From positions 1-64,000 of the forward strand of contig NZ_BBBX01000013.1 of assembly GCF_001311785.1 (NCBI RefSeq): a stretch of 64,000 nucleotides of DNA, read 5' to 3'. Of this stretch, positions 1 through 9,788 are shown piece after piece; the stretch's first letter is position 1, and each line of letters begins with the position of its first letter. The notes beneath the pieces are model-generated. The model searched no databases, was not told where the DNA came from, and saw only the letters and a program-made list of their open reading frames with translations. Source of the stretch: Lacticaseibacillus saniviri JCM 17471 = DSM 24301 (lineage in GTDB: Bacteria; Bacillota; Bacilli; Lactobacillales; Lactobacillaceae). Position numbers and translations under genes: made by a program.

Positions 1-82
1 AGTTATTCTTAGGATTGGTGACATCGATGTCTTTCAAATTATGGGCTCGAGCCCCGTGAATCACGATTTTATCATTTGCCAT
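1..82 (-). CDS. uvrA: UvrA excinuclease ATPase subunit, N-terminal fragment
   Basis: Only the first 27 codons are inside the window; the gene runs off the left edge. The translation begins MANDKIVIHGARAHNL, the typical start of UvrA, the damage-sensing ABC-type ATPase of nucleotide excision repair. The ATG lies at 80-82 on the minus strand, 66 bases after the uvrB stop, so uvrB and uvrA are very probably one operon in the usual Firmicutes order. The motif match is strong despite the short fragment. Confidence 0.9.
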   Translation of the reverse strand, partial: MANDKIVIHGARAHNLKDIDVTNPKNN

Positions 83-148
83 TTATTCACACTTCTTCCG
101 TTCAGATTAACCATACTGACGCGCTGTGGTAACGAGATCAGCACCTGG

Positions 149-2155
149 TTACATGTCTGCTTGCAGTTCCAAAATGGTATCACGCAAGGTGGCCGCTTGT
201 TCGAAGTCTAACTTCTTAGCCGCTGCTGCCATCTGGTCCTGTAAGTTCTTGACCAATTCTTGCTTATCAGCCTTACTCATGTCCGCGAGATCAACCTCAG
301 CGAAACTCTTGTCGGCATCTTCTGTTTCAATCTTTTCAAGACTTGAGATCGCATCCCGAATCGGTTTGATAATTGTCTTTGGTGTAATGCCGTGTTCTTC
401 ATTGAACTTCTCTTGAATCTCACGCCGACGCTTGGTTTCACCAATCGCTGCTTTCATCGAATCGGTCATCTTGTCCGCGTACATAATCACTTGACCGTGT
501 TCATTCCGGGACGCCCGGCCAATGGTTTGAATCAATGACCGCTCAGCGCGCAAGAAACCTTCCTTGTCCGCATCCAAAATCGCAATCAGTGACACTTCGG
601 GCACATCGATCCCTTCACGCAACAGATTGATCCCAATCAGCACATCAAACTTACCCAATCGTAGATCCCGGATAATCTGAGTCCGCTCCAACGTCTTGAT
701 ATCACTGTGCAGGTACTTAACCTTGATACCCATGTCCTTCAAGTAATCCGTCAAGTCTTCCGCCATTTTCTTGGTCAAGGTCGTAATGAAGACCCGTTCG
801 TGGCGTTCGACACGGATATTGATTTCTGATACCAGGTCATCAATTTGGCCCATAATCGGCCGCACCTCGATATTCGGATCCAGCAAGCCCGTTGGTCGAA
901 TGATCTGTTCAGCAACATCGTCTTTTGGCACCCGTTCCTCTTCATAAGGACCAGGCGTTGCGCTGACGTACAGAATCTGATTCACGTGTTGTTCGAATTC
1001 ATCAATCTTGAGTGGTCGGTTATCCAAGGCACTTGGCAGCCGGAACCCATAATCCACAAGCATCTGCTTGCGGGCGCGGTCTCCGTTATACATTCCACGC
1101 ACTTGCGGCATGGTCACGTGACTTTCATCGACCATGATCACAAAGTCCTTCGGGAAGAAGTCGAGCAAGGTATATGGTGGTTCACCGGGCAGACGCCCAT
1201 CCATGTGCCGTGAGTAGTTTTCAATCCCACTGGTGAAGCCCATTTCACGCAACATTTCGATATCATAGTTGGTGCGCTGTTCCAGCCGTTGGGCCTCGAG
1301 TAACTTATTTTCACCCTTCAAAACAGCCAAGCGATCGGTCAATTCAGCTGAAATACTGCCGATGGCTTTTTCCATCTGATCATCATTGGTCATAAAGTGA
1401 GTCGCTGGGAAAATGGCGACGTGTTCCCGTTCGCCGAGCACTTCACCGGTCAACGCATCGACCTCGGTAATTCGGTCGACCTCGTCACCAAAGAATTCAA
1501 CTCGAATCGCGTGATCATCGCGGCTCGCTGGGAAGATTTCGACCACATCCCCACGAACACGGAAACGACCACGTTGAAAATCAATGTCGTTGCGATCGAA
1601 TTGAATATCAACCAATTGGCGCAACAAGGTGTTGCGATCGATTTCCATGCCCTGCCGAATCGACAGCACGTGGTCGCGATATTCGTGTGGATCCCCCAAC
1701 CCGAAGATGGAAGACACGGAAGCCACAACAATCACGTCGTTACGTTCAAGCAAGGCACTGGTGGCACTGTGCCGCAACTTATCGATTTCATCATTGATGG
1801 CCGAATCCTTTTCGATATACGTATCTGAACTCGGCACATAGGCTTCTGGTTGATAGTAGTCATAATAGGAAACAAAATACTCGACAGCGTTGTGCGGGAA
1901 GAATTCCTTGAACTCACCATAGAGCTGGCCGGCCAGTGTCTTGTTGTGCGACAAAATTAGGGTTGGCCGATTGAGCTTGGCGATAACGTTACTCATGGTG
2001 AACGTCTTCCCAGTCCCGGTCGCCCCCAGCAAGATCTGTTCTTTTTCACCTCGCTGAAACCCTTGAACTAATTTATCGATGGCCTGTGGCTGATCCCCAG
2101 CAGGCTGATAAGCTGAGACAAGATCAAATTTCTGATCGTCATGTCGTTCAATCAT
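149..2155 (-). CDS. uvrB: UvrABC system protein B (excinuclease subunit B)
   Basis: A complete 668-residue UvrB, the normal family length. It is the helicase-like subunit that receives damaged DNA from UvrA, opens the strands and recruits UvrC. Visible features are the Walker A motif GATGTGKT near residues 44-51, the tyrosine-rich beta-hairpin [16 protein letters not shown] near 93-108, the VDESHV Walker B near 343, helicase motifs ending in [11 protein letters not shown], and a C-terminal UVR domain ([12 protein letters not shown]). It is followed by uvrA. Upstream lie a promoter with a LexA-like box and, between promoter and start codon, an intrinsic-terminator hairpin. Confidence 0.97.
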   Translation of the reverse strand: MIERHDDQKFDLVSAYQPAGDQPQAIDKLVQGFQRGEKEQILLGATGTGKTFTMSNVIAKLNRPTLILSHNKTLAGQLYGEFKEFFPHNAVEYFVSYYDYYQPEAYVPSSDTYIEKDSAINDEIDKLRHSATSALLERNDVIVVASVSSIFGLGDPHEYRDHVLSIRQGMEIDRNTLLRQLVDIQFDRNDIDFQRGRFRVRGDVVEIFPASRDDHAIRVEFFGDEVDRITEVDALTGEVLGEREHVAIFPATHFMTNDDQMEKAIGSISAELTDRLAVLKGENKLLEAQRLEQRTNYDIEMLREMGFTSGIENYSRHMDGRLPGEPPYTLLDFFPKDFVIMVDESHVTMPQVRGMYNGDRARKQMLVDYGFRLPSALDNRPLKIDEFEQHVNQILYVSATPGPYEEERVPKDDVAEQIIRPTGLLDPNIEVRPIMGQIDDLVSEINIRVERHERVFITTLTKKMAEDLTDYLKDMGIKVKYLHSDIKTLERTQIIRDLRLGKFDVLIGINLLREGIDVPEVSLIAILDADKEGFLRAERSLIQTIGRASRNEHGQVIMYADKMTDSMKAAIGETKRRREIQEKFNEEHGITPKTIIKPIRDAISSLEKIETEDADKSFAEVDLADMSKADKQELVKNLQDQMAAAAKKLDFEQAATLRDTILELQADM

Positions 2156-2210
2156 GGTATTCCTCCTCTAATCACGCTGCATCATGTGTTCTCTCCGTCA
2201 TATCTCGAAC

Positions 2211-2248
2211 CAAAAAGCCCCGTTCATCCACTTGGATTCACGGGGCTT
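2211..2248 (-). terminator. Intrinsic-terminator hairpin in the uvrB leader
   Basis: An 8 bp GC-rich stem (AAGCCCCG / CGGGGCTT, extra pairing ATCCA/TGGAT in the loop) is followed on the minus strand by five T. It lies between the candidate SOS promoter (2306-2335) and the uvrB ATG at 2155. It may end transcripts of the upstream HD gene, but it also sits inside the uvrB leader and so could attenuate uvrB. Confidence 0.75.
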
Positions 2249-2305
2249 ACGCACACATATTGTTATCCCTGTGCGGACCGTGATTGACGCATATAATCGG
2301 TTTTG

Positions 2306-2335
2306 ATTATATCACACCGAACATACTTTCGCCAA
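2306..2335 (-). promoter_or_regulatory. Candidate uvrB promoter with LexA/DinR box
   Basis: On the minus strand TTGGCG (2335-2330) and TATAAT (2311-2306) are separated by 18 bases. Within the spacer, 2318-2331 reads CGAAAGTATGTTCG, matching 12 of 14 positions of the Gram-positive SOS box CGAACRNRYGTTYC. uvrB is a known SOS gene in Bacillus, which supports the assignment. The transcript would start near 2299, about 144 bases before the uvrB start codon. Confidence 0.65.
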
Positions 2336-2388
2336 TCAGGAGGGGCTGAAGCTGTGGCAAAAGACGTCTTTTGTCTCAGCTTGTCAAT

Positions 2389-3036
2389 TTAATCGGTCAA
2401 GTCAGTATCCGCAATGGTTTGCCGGGTGAGCTGGTGTAACAGCTCACGATCGGCAAACTTCTCATCGAGCATATCTGGCAACATCTCTTTTAAGAAATAC
2501 TGCACGCTGGGGCGGTCCTTGAAATCCAAAATCGTACTCAGGGATTCCGTGTAGATGTTCAGGAACACGCGCTCAGGGTTGCCCTTTTCAATCTCGCCAA
2601 AGGATTCATATAAGAGGTCGACTTTATCGGCAATCGAAAGGATTTGGCCTTCCAGGGTATCATCCTTACCTTCTGACAAACGCCGGCGATAACGATCCTG
2701 ATAAGGCGCCGGAATTTCATTTTTGATGAAGTTTTCCGTCATGGAATCTTCGACATCAGCCAACATGTGGCGCAGTGTCGGTGTCGCGTACTTGACGGGT
2801 GTCTTGATATCACCGATGAAGCGTTCGGTGTAATCGTGATTCAATGCCTTCTCGTATAACATCTGCCAATTGATCTTGTTGCCTGCTTCTTCTTCGATAT
2901 CCGCTAACAACTGGGCAATTTCTGCAACCTTAAATGAATGTGCGGCAACGCTGTGTTCGGCGTACTTGAAGAATCCTGGTGCGCGGCGCAATGTTTCCAA
3001 ATTGTTCAATCCCTGAATAAACTGGTGCATTCCCAT
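2389..3036 (-). CDS. HD-domain phosphohydrolase, YfbR-like
   Basis: A 215-residue protein with the metal-binding pattern of HD hydrolases: H28 and H33 in EHSVAAHSF, the HD pair at residues 67-68 (ALNHDYTERF) and a later conserved aspartate in LSIADKVDLL. The closest family I recognise is the YfbR/YutF-like HD group whose E. coli member is a 5'-deoxynucleotidase; the actual substrate here is not evident. It stands alone between the pgm terminator and the uvrB promoter. A palindromic hairpin (CAAAAGAC/GTCTTTTG, 2354-2369) directly follows the stop codon but lacks a T-run. Confidence 0.75.
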   Translation of the reverse strand: MGMHQFIQGLNNLETLRRAPGFFKYAEHSVAAHSFKVAEIAQLLADIEEEAGNKINWQMLYEKALNHDYTERFIGDIKTPVKYATPTLRHMLADVEDSMTENFIKNEIPAPYQDRYRRRLSEGKDDTLEGQILSIADKVDLLYESFGEIEKGNPERVFLNIYTESLSTILDFKDRPSVQYFLKEMLPDMLDEKFADRELLHQLTRQTIADTDLTD

Positions 3037-3104
3037 ATGTTAGAGGCCTCCCTAGGCTAAAATTGTTCCTATGTTAGCACAGAGTCAATCCACCCACAAG
3101 CCAC

Positions 3105-3150
3105 AAAAGCCGCGGTGAAACCGAAACCAAGTCGACTTCACCGCGGCTTT
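3105..3150 (-). terminator. Terminator after pgm
   Basis: A strong hairpin with 14 bp arms (AAAGCCGCGGTGAA / TTCACCGCGGCTTT) starts about 20 bases beyond the pgm stop codon and ends in TTTT on the minus strand. Confidence 0.85.
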
Positions 3151-3169
3151 AACGCGCGATTATTTTATT

Positions 3170-4894
3170 TTAATTTTGCCGAAATGCAGCCAAATCTGCT
3201 TCAAATTGATCGAGCTTCTTGCTTGCAGCATCCAGATTCTCAGCACTGGTACCGACGTAGAACTTCACCTTAGGCTCTGTCCCGGATGGCCGAATCGCAA
3301 TCCAGGTACCATCGTCCAAGATATACTTGAGTACATTGCTGACGGGCATATCGATTGGGCTGACAGCACCGTCATCGTCAGTGGCCGTTTGCAGTTGGTA
3401 ATCTTCGACCCGCTTGATGGCGTGGCCCGCAAAGGCCGTTGGTTGATTGGTCCGGAACTTGGTCATCAGGTCTGCCATTTCGCTCGCACCATCGATACCC
3501 TCAAAATCAACCGAGATGGTCTTTTCTTCAAAGTAGCCATATTGTTGGTAGAGCGCTTGAATGCCATCCCACAGGGTTTGATTCTTGGACTTATAATAAG
3601 CAGCCACTTCAGCTAGGAGCACGGTGGATTGAATCGCATCCTTGTCGCGAACAAATGGCTTGATCAGGTAGCCGTAACTCTCTTCAAAGCCAAACAGGAA
3701 TTCGTGTTCACCGGTGGCTTCATAGTGCTTGATTTGGTCACCGATAAACTTAAAGCCGGTCTCAACGTTGATCATGTCAACATCGTAATCCTGAGCGATT
3801 GCTGTCGCCAGCTCGGTGGACACAATGGATTTCACAACGGCACCATTCTTAGGCAATGTGCCGGCCTGCTTGCGCGCTTCCAGAATGTAGTGCAACAGCA
3901 ATGATGCGATTTGGTTCCCGGTCAGCAATTGATAGTGATCGCCCGTCCAAACCGCTGTCCCTAATCGATCGGCATCGGGATCAGTCGCGATCAGAATTTC
4001 TGCGTGGTCTTCCTTACCCAATTCAATCGCCATGTCGAAGGCCTGAGTGAATTCGGGGTTGGGGAATGGCACCGTTGGGAATTCGGGATCGGCAACACTC
4101 TGTTCTGGAACCAAACGGAAGTCTTCAAACCCTGCATTCCGCAGCGCCAATTGTGCCGGAATCCGACCCGTCCCATGCAATGGGGTATAGATCAGCTTCA
4201 TGTTCTTACCGACCGTTTTGACCAGATCAGAGTTGATGGTGACTGTCCGGATTTGGTCGTAATAGGCTTCATCGATATCCTCACCGATGATGGTCAACAA
4301 CTTTTGCGCCCGCAAATCCTGCACTGCCACTTGCTCGATGGCAAACAGATCTGGCACCTTACGAATATAGCCTGTAATCATATCGGATTCTTCAGGGGCC
4401 ATCTGCGCACCATCTTCACCATAAATCTTATACCCGTTGTACTGCTTAGGATTATGGCTCGCTGTAATCATGATCCCCGCGTAGGTCTTCAAGTACCGAA
4501 CGGCAAAGGATAATTCAGGAGTTGGTCGCAGACTATCAAACACATAGCTCTTGATGCCATGAGCGCCAAGGACACTCGCTGAGGTGTAGGCAAATTCCTG
4601 ACTTTGATACCGTGAGTCATAGCTGATGACAACGCCTTGAGCGCGCTTCTCTTCGCTCAGCGTCATCATGAACTGGGCTAACCCTTCTGTGGCCTGAGCG
4701 ACTGTGTAGACGTTCATCCGGCCAATCCCGGCACCGAGCACACCGCGCATGCCGGCGGTCCCAAATGACATGGGTGCGGCAAACGCCATTTCTTTTTGTT
4801 CCTCATCGTTTGCCATCTGTGCGAGGCTACGTTTTACTTCTGGATCCAAATTGGGCTGTTGTTGCCACAATGCGTACGTTGCTTGATAATCCAT
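3170..4894 (-). CDS. pgcA: Phosphoglucomutase / phosphomannomutase (alpha-D-phosphohexomutase)
   Basis: A complete 574-residue member of the alpha-D-phosphohexomutase family, interconverting glucose-1-phosphate and glucose-6-phosphate and thus feeding UDP-glucose and envelope polysaccharide synthesis. The phosphoserine loop TASHNPKQYNGYKIYG (near residues 142-157), the metal-binding loop ATDPDADRLG (near 300), the sugar-binding GFEESYGY and the phosphate-binding RPSGTEPKVKFY near the C-terminus are all present. Length fits the Firmicutes PgcA/PgmA type. It is a single-gene unit: the trxB terminator and a perfect cre site lie upstream, and its own terminator follows. Confidence 0.95.
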   Translation of the reverse strand: MDYQATYALWQQQPNLDPEVKRSLAQMANDEEQKEMAFAAPMSFGTAGMRGVLGAGIGRMNVYTVAQATEGLAQFMMTLSEEKRAQGVVISYDSRYQSQEFAYTSASVLGAHGIKSYVFDSLRPTPELSFAVRYLKTYAGIMITASHNPKQYNGYKIYGEDGAQMAPEESDMITGYIRKVPDLFAIEQVAVQDLRAQKLLTIIGEDIDEAYYDQIRTVTINSDLVKTVGKNMKLIYTPLHGTGRIPAQLALRNAGFEDFRLVPEQSVADPEFPTVPFPNPEFTQAFDMAIELGKEDHAEILIATDPDADRLGTAVWTGDHYQLLTGNQIASLLLHYILEARKQAGTLPKNGAVVKSIVSTELATAIAQDYDVDMINVETGFKFIGDQIKHYEATGEHEFLFGFEESYGYLIKPFVRDKDAIQSTVLLAEVAAYYKSKNQTLWDGIQALYQQYGYFEEKTISVDFEGIDGASEMADLMTKFRTNQPTAFAGHAIKRVEDYQLQTATDDDGAVSPIDMPVSNVLKYILDDGTWIAIRPSGTEPKVKFYVGTSAENLDAASKKLDQFEADLAAFRQN

Positions 4895-5007
4895 CAGATC
4901 ATCTCCCTTTTCTTCTTTTGATACCCCCTATTATACCTGTGCCCGACGAATAAGGTAGCAATTATTATGAATAAATTTCAAATTGATTGTTGACGATACT
5001 AATATTC

Positions 5008-5021
5008 TGTAAGCGTTATCA
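5008..5021. promoter_or_regulatory. Catabolite-responsive element (cre) upstream of pgm
   Basis: TGTAAGCGTTATCA matches the CcpA consensus TGWAANCGNTNWCA at every defined position. It lies 114 bases upstream of the pgm ATG, between the trxB terminator and pgm. A TATAAT hexamer (4935-4930, minus strand) without a good -35 lies closer to the gene, so whether the site would activate or repress cannot be decided from position alone. Confidence 0.65.
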
Positions 5022-5031
5022 ATCAGATGGT

Positions 5032-5079
5032 AAAAAAGCGTCGCGACAAAACGATTCCGTTTCATCACGACGCTGGTTT
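5032..5079 (-). terminator. Terminator after trxB
   Basis: A long hairpin (GCGTCG...CGACGC with inner AAACG/CGTTT pairing) ending in TTTTTT on the minus strand, 23 bases after the reconstructed trxB stop. Confidence 0.85.
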
Positions 5080-5101
5080 TGCATATTTTTATCAAAATGA
5101 G

Positions 5102-6051
<950 letters not shown>

Positions 6052-6127
6052 GGCATGATCTCTCCTTAACGCGCGTGACGACCGCTTTGAACAGTCGCAC
6101 GCTTATTTTTGCTTACATATAGTAAGC

Positions 6128-7192
6128 CTAATATGTGTCACTATACATGTTTTGGTCAGTTTGTAAACTGTCTTGTGCAAAATCGAATTCTGGCTTACCA
6201 GCGCGTCGCATCAGATCGGTAATTACCGTTCGAATCGGCTCATTCTGATAGAGAACGCAATAAATGGCATCCGTAATCGGCATGTCGACACCTTGTTCGG
6301 CAGCCAATTCGTGCGCGACCTTAGTTGTCGATACCCCTTCAACGACCATGCCCATATTTTCGAGCACATCGGGTAACGCTTCACCTTGGCCCAAGGCATT
6401 CCCTGCGCGCCAGTTACGTGAGTGAACCGACGTCCCCGTCACAATCAAGTCACCGACACCGGAAAGCCCAATAAAGGTCATTGGGTCCGCCCCCATTTTG
6501 ACACCCAATCGGGTAATCTCAGCTAGCCCACGCGTCAGCAGCGCCGCCTTAGTGTTATCACCATAGCCCAGACCGTGAAGGGCACCGGCACCAATGGCAA
6601 TCACATTTTTCAACGCCGCCCCCATCTCAACACCCAAAACATCGGTGTTGGTGTACAGGCGGAAGTAGTCGTTCATGAACAAGGTCTGTACCGCTTGGGC
6701 ACAGGCCACGTCTGTTGATGCGGCCGTGAGCGTGGTGATATCGCGCCGAGCGACATCTTCAGCATGACTCGGACCAGAAATCACGACGATTCCCTGACGT
6801 TTGTCCGCCGGGATCACAGCTTCAAGCACTTGTGATACGCGCAATTCGGTTTGCTTTTCCAAGCCCTTTGCCGCGTGGACGATGACGGGCTTTTGATTCT
6901 CTGCCAGTAGTGGCACCACTGATTCTGCCACGCTGCGAATCGCATTTGTCGGCACAACAAACAAAATCACTTGGGCATCCGCCAAGGCGAGCGCCAGATC
7001 ACTGGTGACCACCAAACGGTCATCCAAACGAAAATCAGGTAAGTAGTGCTGATTATAGTGTGTTGTCATCAATTCAACGGCTTGACTCTCGTGGTGTGTC
7101 CAGAGTGTCACCTTGTGGCCATTTTCGACCAAGAGGTTCGCCAGCACGGTGCCCCAAGAGCCCGCACCTAAAACTGCAATCGTCGTTGCCAA
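6128..7192 (-). CDS. gpsA: Glycerol-3-phosphate dehydrogenase [NAD(P)+]
   Basis: A 354-residue GpsA, which makes sn-glycerol-3-phosphate from dihydroxyacetone phosphate for phospholipid and teichoic acid synthesis. The N-terminal Rossmann motif [10 protein letters not shown] (residues 8-17), [10 protein letters not shown] and the C-terminal domain segment [12 protein letters not shown] support it. It sits directly downstream of lgt, 11 bases after the lgt stop, and upstream of trxB, the standard Lactobacillaceae order hprK-lgt-gpsA-trxB. No internal frame disruption. Confidence 0.96.
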   Translation of the reverse strand: MATTIAVLGAGSWGTVLANLLVENGHKVTLWTHHESQAVELMTTHYNQHYLPDFRLDDRLVVTSDLALALADAQVILFVVPTNAIRSVAESVVPLLAENQKPVIVHAAKGLEKQTELRVSQVLEAVIPADKRQGIVVISGPSHAEDVARRDITTLTAASTDVACAQAVQTLFMNDYFRLYTNTDVLGVEMGAALKNVIAIGAGALHGLGYGDNTKAALLTRGLAEITRLGVKMGADPMTFIGLSGVGDLIVTGTSVHSRNWRAGNALGQGEALPDVLENMGMVVEGVSTTKVAHELAAEQGVDMPITDAIYCVLYQNEPIRTVITDLMRRAGKPEFDFAQDSLQTDQNMYSDTY

Positions 7193-7203
7193 AAATATTC
7201 CCC

Positions 7204-8037
7204 CTAATTAGCGTACTTCATGAGATTACCTTCCAGATACCAAGGTACTGATTGACGGCGGCGATAGATCCAGGTGCCCAGTGCGGCGACAAACAGAATA
7301 ATGGAGACAACCTGTGAGACCCGCAGTCCTGGGAGTGCATATAGACTATCGGTGCGCATGCCTTCAACGAAGAACCGCCCGAAACTGTACCACATCACAT
7401 AACTCAGGAAAATCTCGCCTTGCTTAAACCAGTGCTCATGATGCCGCACAGTCATGATCAAGATGAAGCCGGCCACATTCCATGCCGATTCATAGAGGAA
7501 GGTTGGTTGTCGATATGACCCATTGATCAACATCTGTTGGATCACCCATCCTGGTAGATGGATGCCCTTCAAAAAGGCCAAACTGGTCACCGCACCATAC
7601 GCTTCCTGATTCATAAAGTTACCCCAGCGACCGATGGCCTGTGCAATCATCACGGTCGGTGCGACGATATCCATCACCAACCAGATCGACAGCCACTGGA
7701 CACGTGCATAGATGATAAACACGATCGATGCCGCAATTAATGCCCCATAAATCGCGATACCACCATGCCAAATGGCGATAATCTCGCTCGGATGTGCCGC
7801 ATAATACGGCCATTTGAAGGCAACATAGTAGAGCCGAGCCCCAATCAGAGCAAAAGGCAGCGACCACAGAATCAAGTTCATGATGTGGTCTTCATTCACC
7901 TGCCGCCGACTCGCTTCTTTGGTTGCCAGATACACAGCGAGCAAAACACCGCTCGCAATAATGACCCCATACCAGTGAATGGCCAAGCCACCCAGTTGAA
8001 TGGCAATGGGATTGAGTGCGCCCATAATCATTGTCAT
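7204..8037 (-). CDS. lgt: Prolipoprotein diacylglyceryl transferase
   Basis: A 277-residue integral membrane enzyme that transfers diacylglycerol from phosphatidylglycerol to the lipobox cysteine of prolipoproteins. The Lgt signature is visible as [14 protein letters not shown] near residues 135-148, the conserved HWYG sits near the N-terminus and at least six hydrophobic segments span the chain. The start overlaps the end of hprK by four bases (ATGA type), showing translational coupling. Its substrates include PstS, encoded in this window. Confidence 0.96.
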   Translation of the reverse strand: MTMIMGALNPIAIQLGGLAIHWYGVIIASGVLLAVYLATKEASRRQVNEDHIMNLILWSLPFALIGARLYYVAFKWPYYAAHPSEIIAIWHGGIAIYGALIAASIVFIIYARVQWLSIWLVMDIVAPTVMIAQAIGRWGNFMNQEAYGAVTSLAFLKGIHLPGWVIQQMLINGSYRQPTFLYESAWNVAGFILIMTVRHHEHWFKQGEIFLSYVMWYSFGRFFVEGMRTDSLYALPGLRVSQVVSIILFVAALGTWIYRRRQSVPWYLEGNLMKYAN

Positions 8038-8969
8038 TCCCCCGAGTTTGTTTGAATTAAGCGATTCAGATTTGCCTCAAAGGTCTTGGTAGCGTCATAA
8101 CCCATCGACTTGGCCCGGAAGTTCATTGCGGCCACTTCAATAATGATGGCTAAGTTCCGCCCAACCTTAACGGGGACAGTAATCTTAGGTACAGGCACAT
8201 CAAAGATCTGCTGCGTTTGTTCACCGGAACCTAAACGATCAAAACTCTTATCAGGACTCCAGTTTTCAAGGTGCACAATCAATGAAATCGCGGTATTTTC
8301 CCGCACGGCACCAGCACCAAACAGATTCATCACATCGATAATCCCAATCCCGCGAATTTCGAGTAAGTGTGACAAAATGGCAGGTGCTTCACCGATGACA
8401 GTTTGTTCATCCTGTTGATAGACATCAACGCGATCGTCAGCGATTAATCGATGGCCACGTTGTACCAGTTCCAATGCGGTTTCGGACTTACCAACCCCGG
8501 AATCACCGGTAATCAAAACCCCTAAACCATAAATATCGACCAACACACCGTGCATACTGCGGCGTTCAGCCAGTTGACCATCCAAGTATTCCGTAATCAA
8601 GGATGAGAGCCGCGTCGTTGGTAATTTGGAGCTCAACACAGGGATGTGTGCGGTTGCCGCCGCCTGCAACATTTCATCAGGAATGGGTAGCCCACGCGAG
8701 ACCAGAAATGCTGGCGTGTCTTCTGCCGCCATGCGCTTCAAAATCAGTGCGCGTTCATCACTGCTCATGTTACGGGCAAATGAAATTTCTGTTCGACCAA
8801 ATAATTGAATTCGTTCATGTGGATAATAATTAAAATAGCCGGTTAATTCCAAACCGGGTCGGGAAATATCACTAACGACAATCTCGCGTTCGGTCAGATA
8901 TTCTTCACCTCTGACCACCTCAAGATTGGTGTCAGTCACCAATTGCTTCACAGTTACACTGTCTGCCAT
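8034..8969 (-). CDS. hprK: HPr kinase/phosphorylase
   Basis: A complete 311-residue HprK, the bifunctional enzyme that phosphorylates HPr on Ser46 and so controls CcpA-dependent catabolite repression. The P-loop GDSGVGKS lies near residues 154-161 and the HPrK signature [11 protein letters not shown] near 203-213. It is the first gene of the hprK-lgt-gpsA-trxB run. The Shine-Dalgarno AGGTGA (8982-8977) overlaps the right arm of an inverted repeat at 8980-9001, which may be an operator or a sequestering hairpin. Confidence 0.97.
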   Translation of the reverse strand: MADSVTVKQLVTDTNLEVVRGEEYLTEREIVVSDISRPGLELTGYFNYYPHERIQLFGRTEISFARNMSSDERALILKRMAAEDTPAFLVSRGLPIPDEMLQAAATAHIPVLSSKLPTTRLSSLITEYLDGQLAERRSMHGVLVDIYGLGVLITGDSGVGKSETALELVQRGHRLIADDRVDVYQQDEQTVIGEAPAILSHLLEIRGIGIIDVMNLFGAGAVRENTAISLIVHLENWSPDKSFDRLGSGEQTQQIFDVPVPKITVPVKVGRNLAIIIEVAAMNFRAKSMGYDATKTFEANLNRLIQTNSGE

Positions 8970-8979
8970 ATGGGTTTCA

Positions 8980-9001
8980 CCTAACTTTCACAATAGTTAG
9001 G
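8980..9001 (-). promoter_or_regulatory. Inverted repeat overlapping the hprK ribosome-binding site
   Basis: Arms CCTAACT and AGTTAGG flank an 8-base spacer; on the minus strand the right arm contains the AGG of the hprK Shine-Dalgarno. A TAGAAT -10-like hexamer lies just upstream (9010-9005), so the repeat may instead straddle the transcription start as an operator. Confidence 0.45.
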
Positions 9002-9075
9002 TCAATTCTACCATAGGAAAGCGTCACATAGCGTAATCGAGGCAAAAGAAGTCAAATCTTAACGGAGCTGTGGCA

Positions 9076-9121
9076 AACCAAAGAGCCTGCGACAAAACCA
9101 AAACTGGTTTATCGCAGGCTC
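9076..9121 (-). terminator. Terminator after the YvlD-like gene
   Basis: A hairpin with 10 bp arms (GAGCCTGCGA / TCGCAGGCTC) and an inner AAACCAGTTTTGGTTTT pairing, followed by a T-rich stretch on the minus strand; it separates the 9146 gene from hprK. Confidence 0.75.
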
Positions 9122-9145
9122 CCGCTATATGATTAAGTTTTTGTT

Positions 9146-9505
9146 TTATGCTTCATTTCTTGATGAGGTGAATAAGGCATTGATTACCGAAATGACAATC
9201 GCCAAAATCACGCTGCTACCGAAGCTACTAAATGCGATCCCCGGCACAAACCAGGTCATCAGGTTGAGCATCAGTGCGTTGATCACCAAGAGAAAGAGAC
9301 CAAACGTCAAGATGGTAATGGGAAAAGACAGAAACTTAAGGATTGGTCGAACCAAACCGTTCAAGATTCCTAAGACGATGGCCCCTGCCAACGCTGTCCC
9401 CAAACTTGCCACCATGAGTTGCCCGGGTGCAAGCTGCGCGTACGCAATGAAGATCAGTGTTGTCAAAAGTGTGCGCTTAATGAAACCCATTAAAAATCGC
9501 TCCAA
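9146..9505 (-). CDS. YvlD-like membrane protein (phage holin family 4 / DUF360)
   Basis: A 119-residue protein with about four membrane segments and the family's typical GILNGLVRPILKFLSFPITILTFGLF-type core (a conserved asparagine-rich short loop followed by LxxPxxxLT), here around residues 46-70. Members are called phage holin family proteins but are normally chromosomal and linked to PspC/DUF4097 envelope-stress genes, as here. It overlaps the upstream small membrane protein gene by 16 bases, indicating one operon. Function unknown. Confidence 0.8.
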   Translation of the reverse strand: MERFLMGFIKRTLLTTLIFIAYAQLAPGQLMVASLGTALAGAIVLGILNGLVRPILKFLSFPITILTFGLFLLVINALMLNLMTWFVPGIAFSSFGSSVILAIVISVINALFTSSRNEA

Positions 9506-9771
9506 TCGTCGTCTTTTTCAGTCACATTATCGGCGGCTTTACGTTCTTGATTGTTGTCGACATGTGTCTGCCAATCGTCGTGACGGCGATTGTTGCGACG
9601 ATATTGTCGATATGGGCGACCGTGATGATGATCACGCGAGAAGAAGACAATCAACCCGATAATCACCGCTGGCCAGAACAGCACTTTCACAAAGAAAAAC
9701 AGTAACATGAATGGAACGATGAGCAAAAGCCCAATCCCAAAGAGAAATAGCGGAATCAATAGTAGTGGCAT
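9490..9771 (-). CDS. Small membrane protein with basic, His/Arg-rich tail
   Basis: A 93-residue protein with two closely spaced hydrophobic segments (residues 1-45) and a hydrophilic tail rich in H, R, N and D that ends in a cluster of acidic residues. I do not recognise a named family. Its place between a DUF4097 protein and a YvlD-like protein suggests it replaces the small PspC/YvlC-type member seen in similar clusters, but the tail sequence alone does not show that. Confidence 0.6.
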   Translation of the reverse strand: MPLLLIPLFLFGIGLLLIVPFMLLFFFVKVLFWPAVIIGLIVFFSRDHHHGRPYRQYRRNNRRHDDWQTHVDNNQERKAADNVTEKDDDWSDF

Positions 9772-9788
9772 TTGCCAACACTCCTTTT

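Noticed and set aside
845-1828. Open frames opposite uvrB (845-1213 and 1397-1828, plus strand)
   Set aside because: They are antisense to a fully conserved gene, have no ribosome-binding site and no recognisable domain; they arise from codon bias in uvrB.
2345-2386. Palindrome CAAAAGAC/GTCTTTTG after the HD gene as a terminator
   Set aside because: The stem is symmetrical but interrupted and is not followed by a T-run in the gene's direction, so I do not list it as a terminator.
3176-4513. Open frames opposite pgm (for example 4004-4513, plus strand)
   Set aside because: Antisense shadows with no start signals or family resemblance.
9146-9505. Phage holin as a sign of prophage
   Set aside because: The family name is misleading: this is a chromosomal YvlD-like protein in an envelope-type cluster, and no other phage gene is near.
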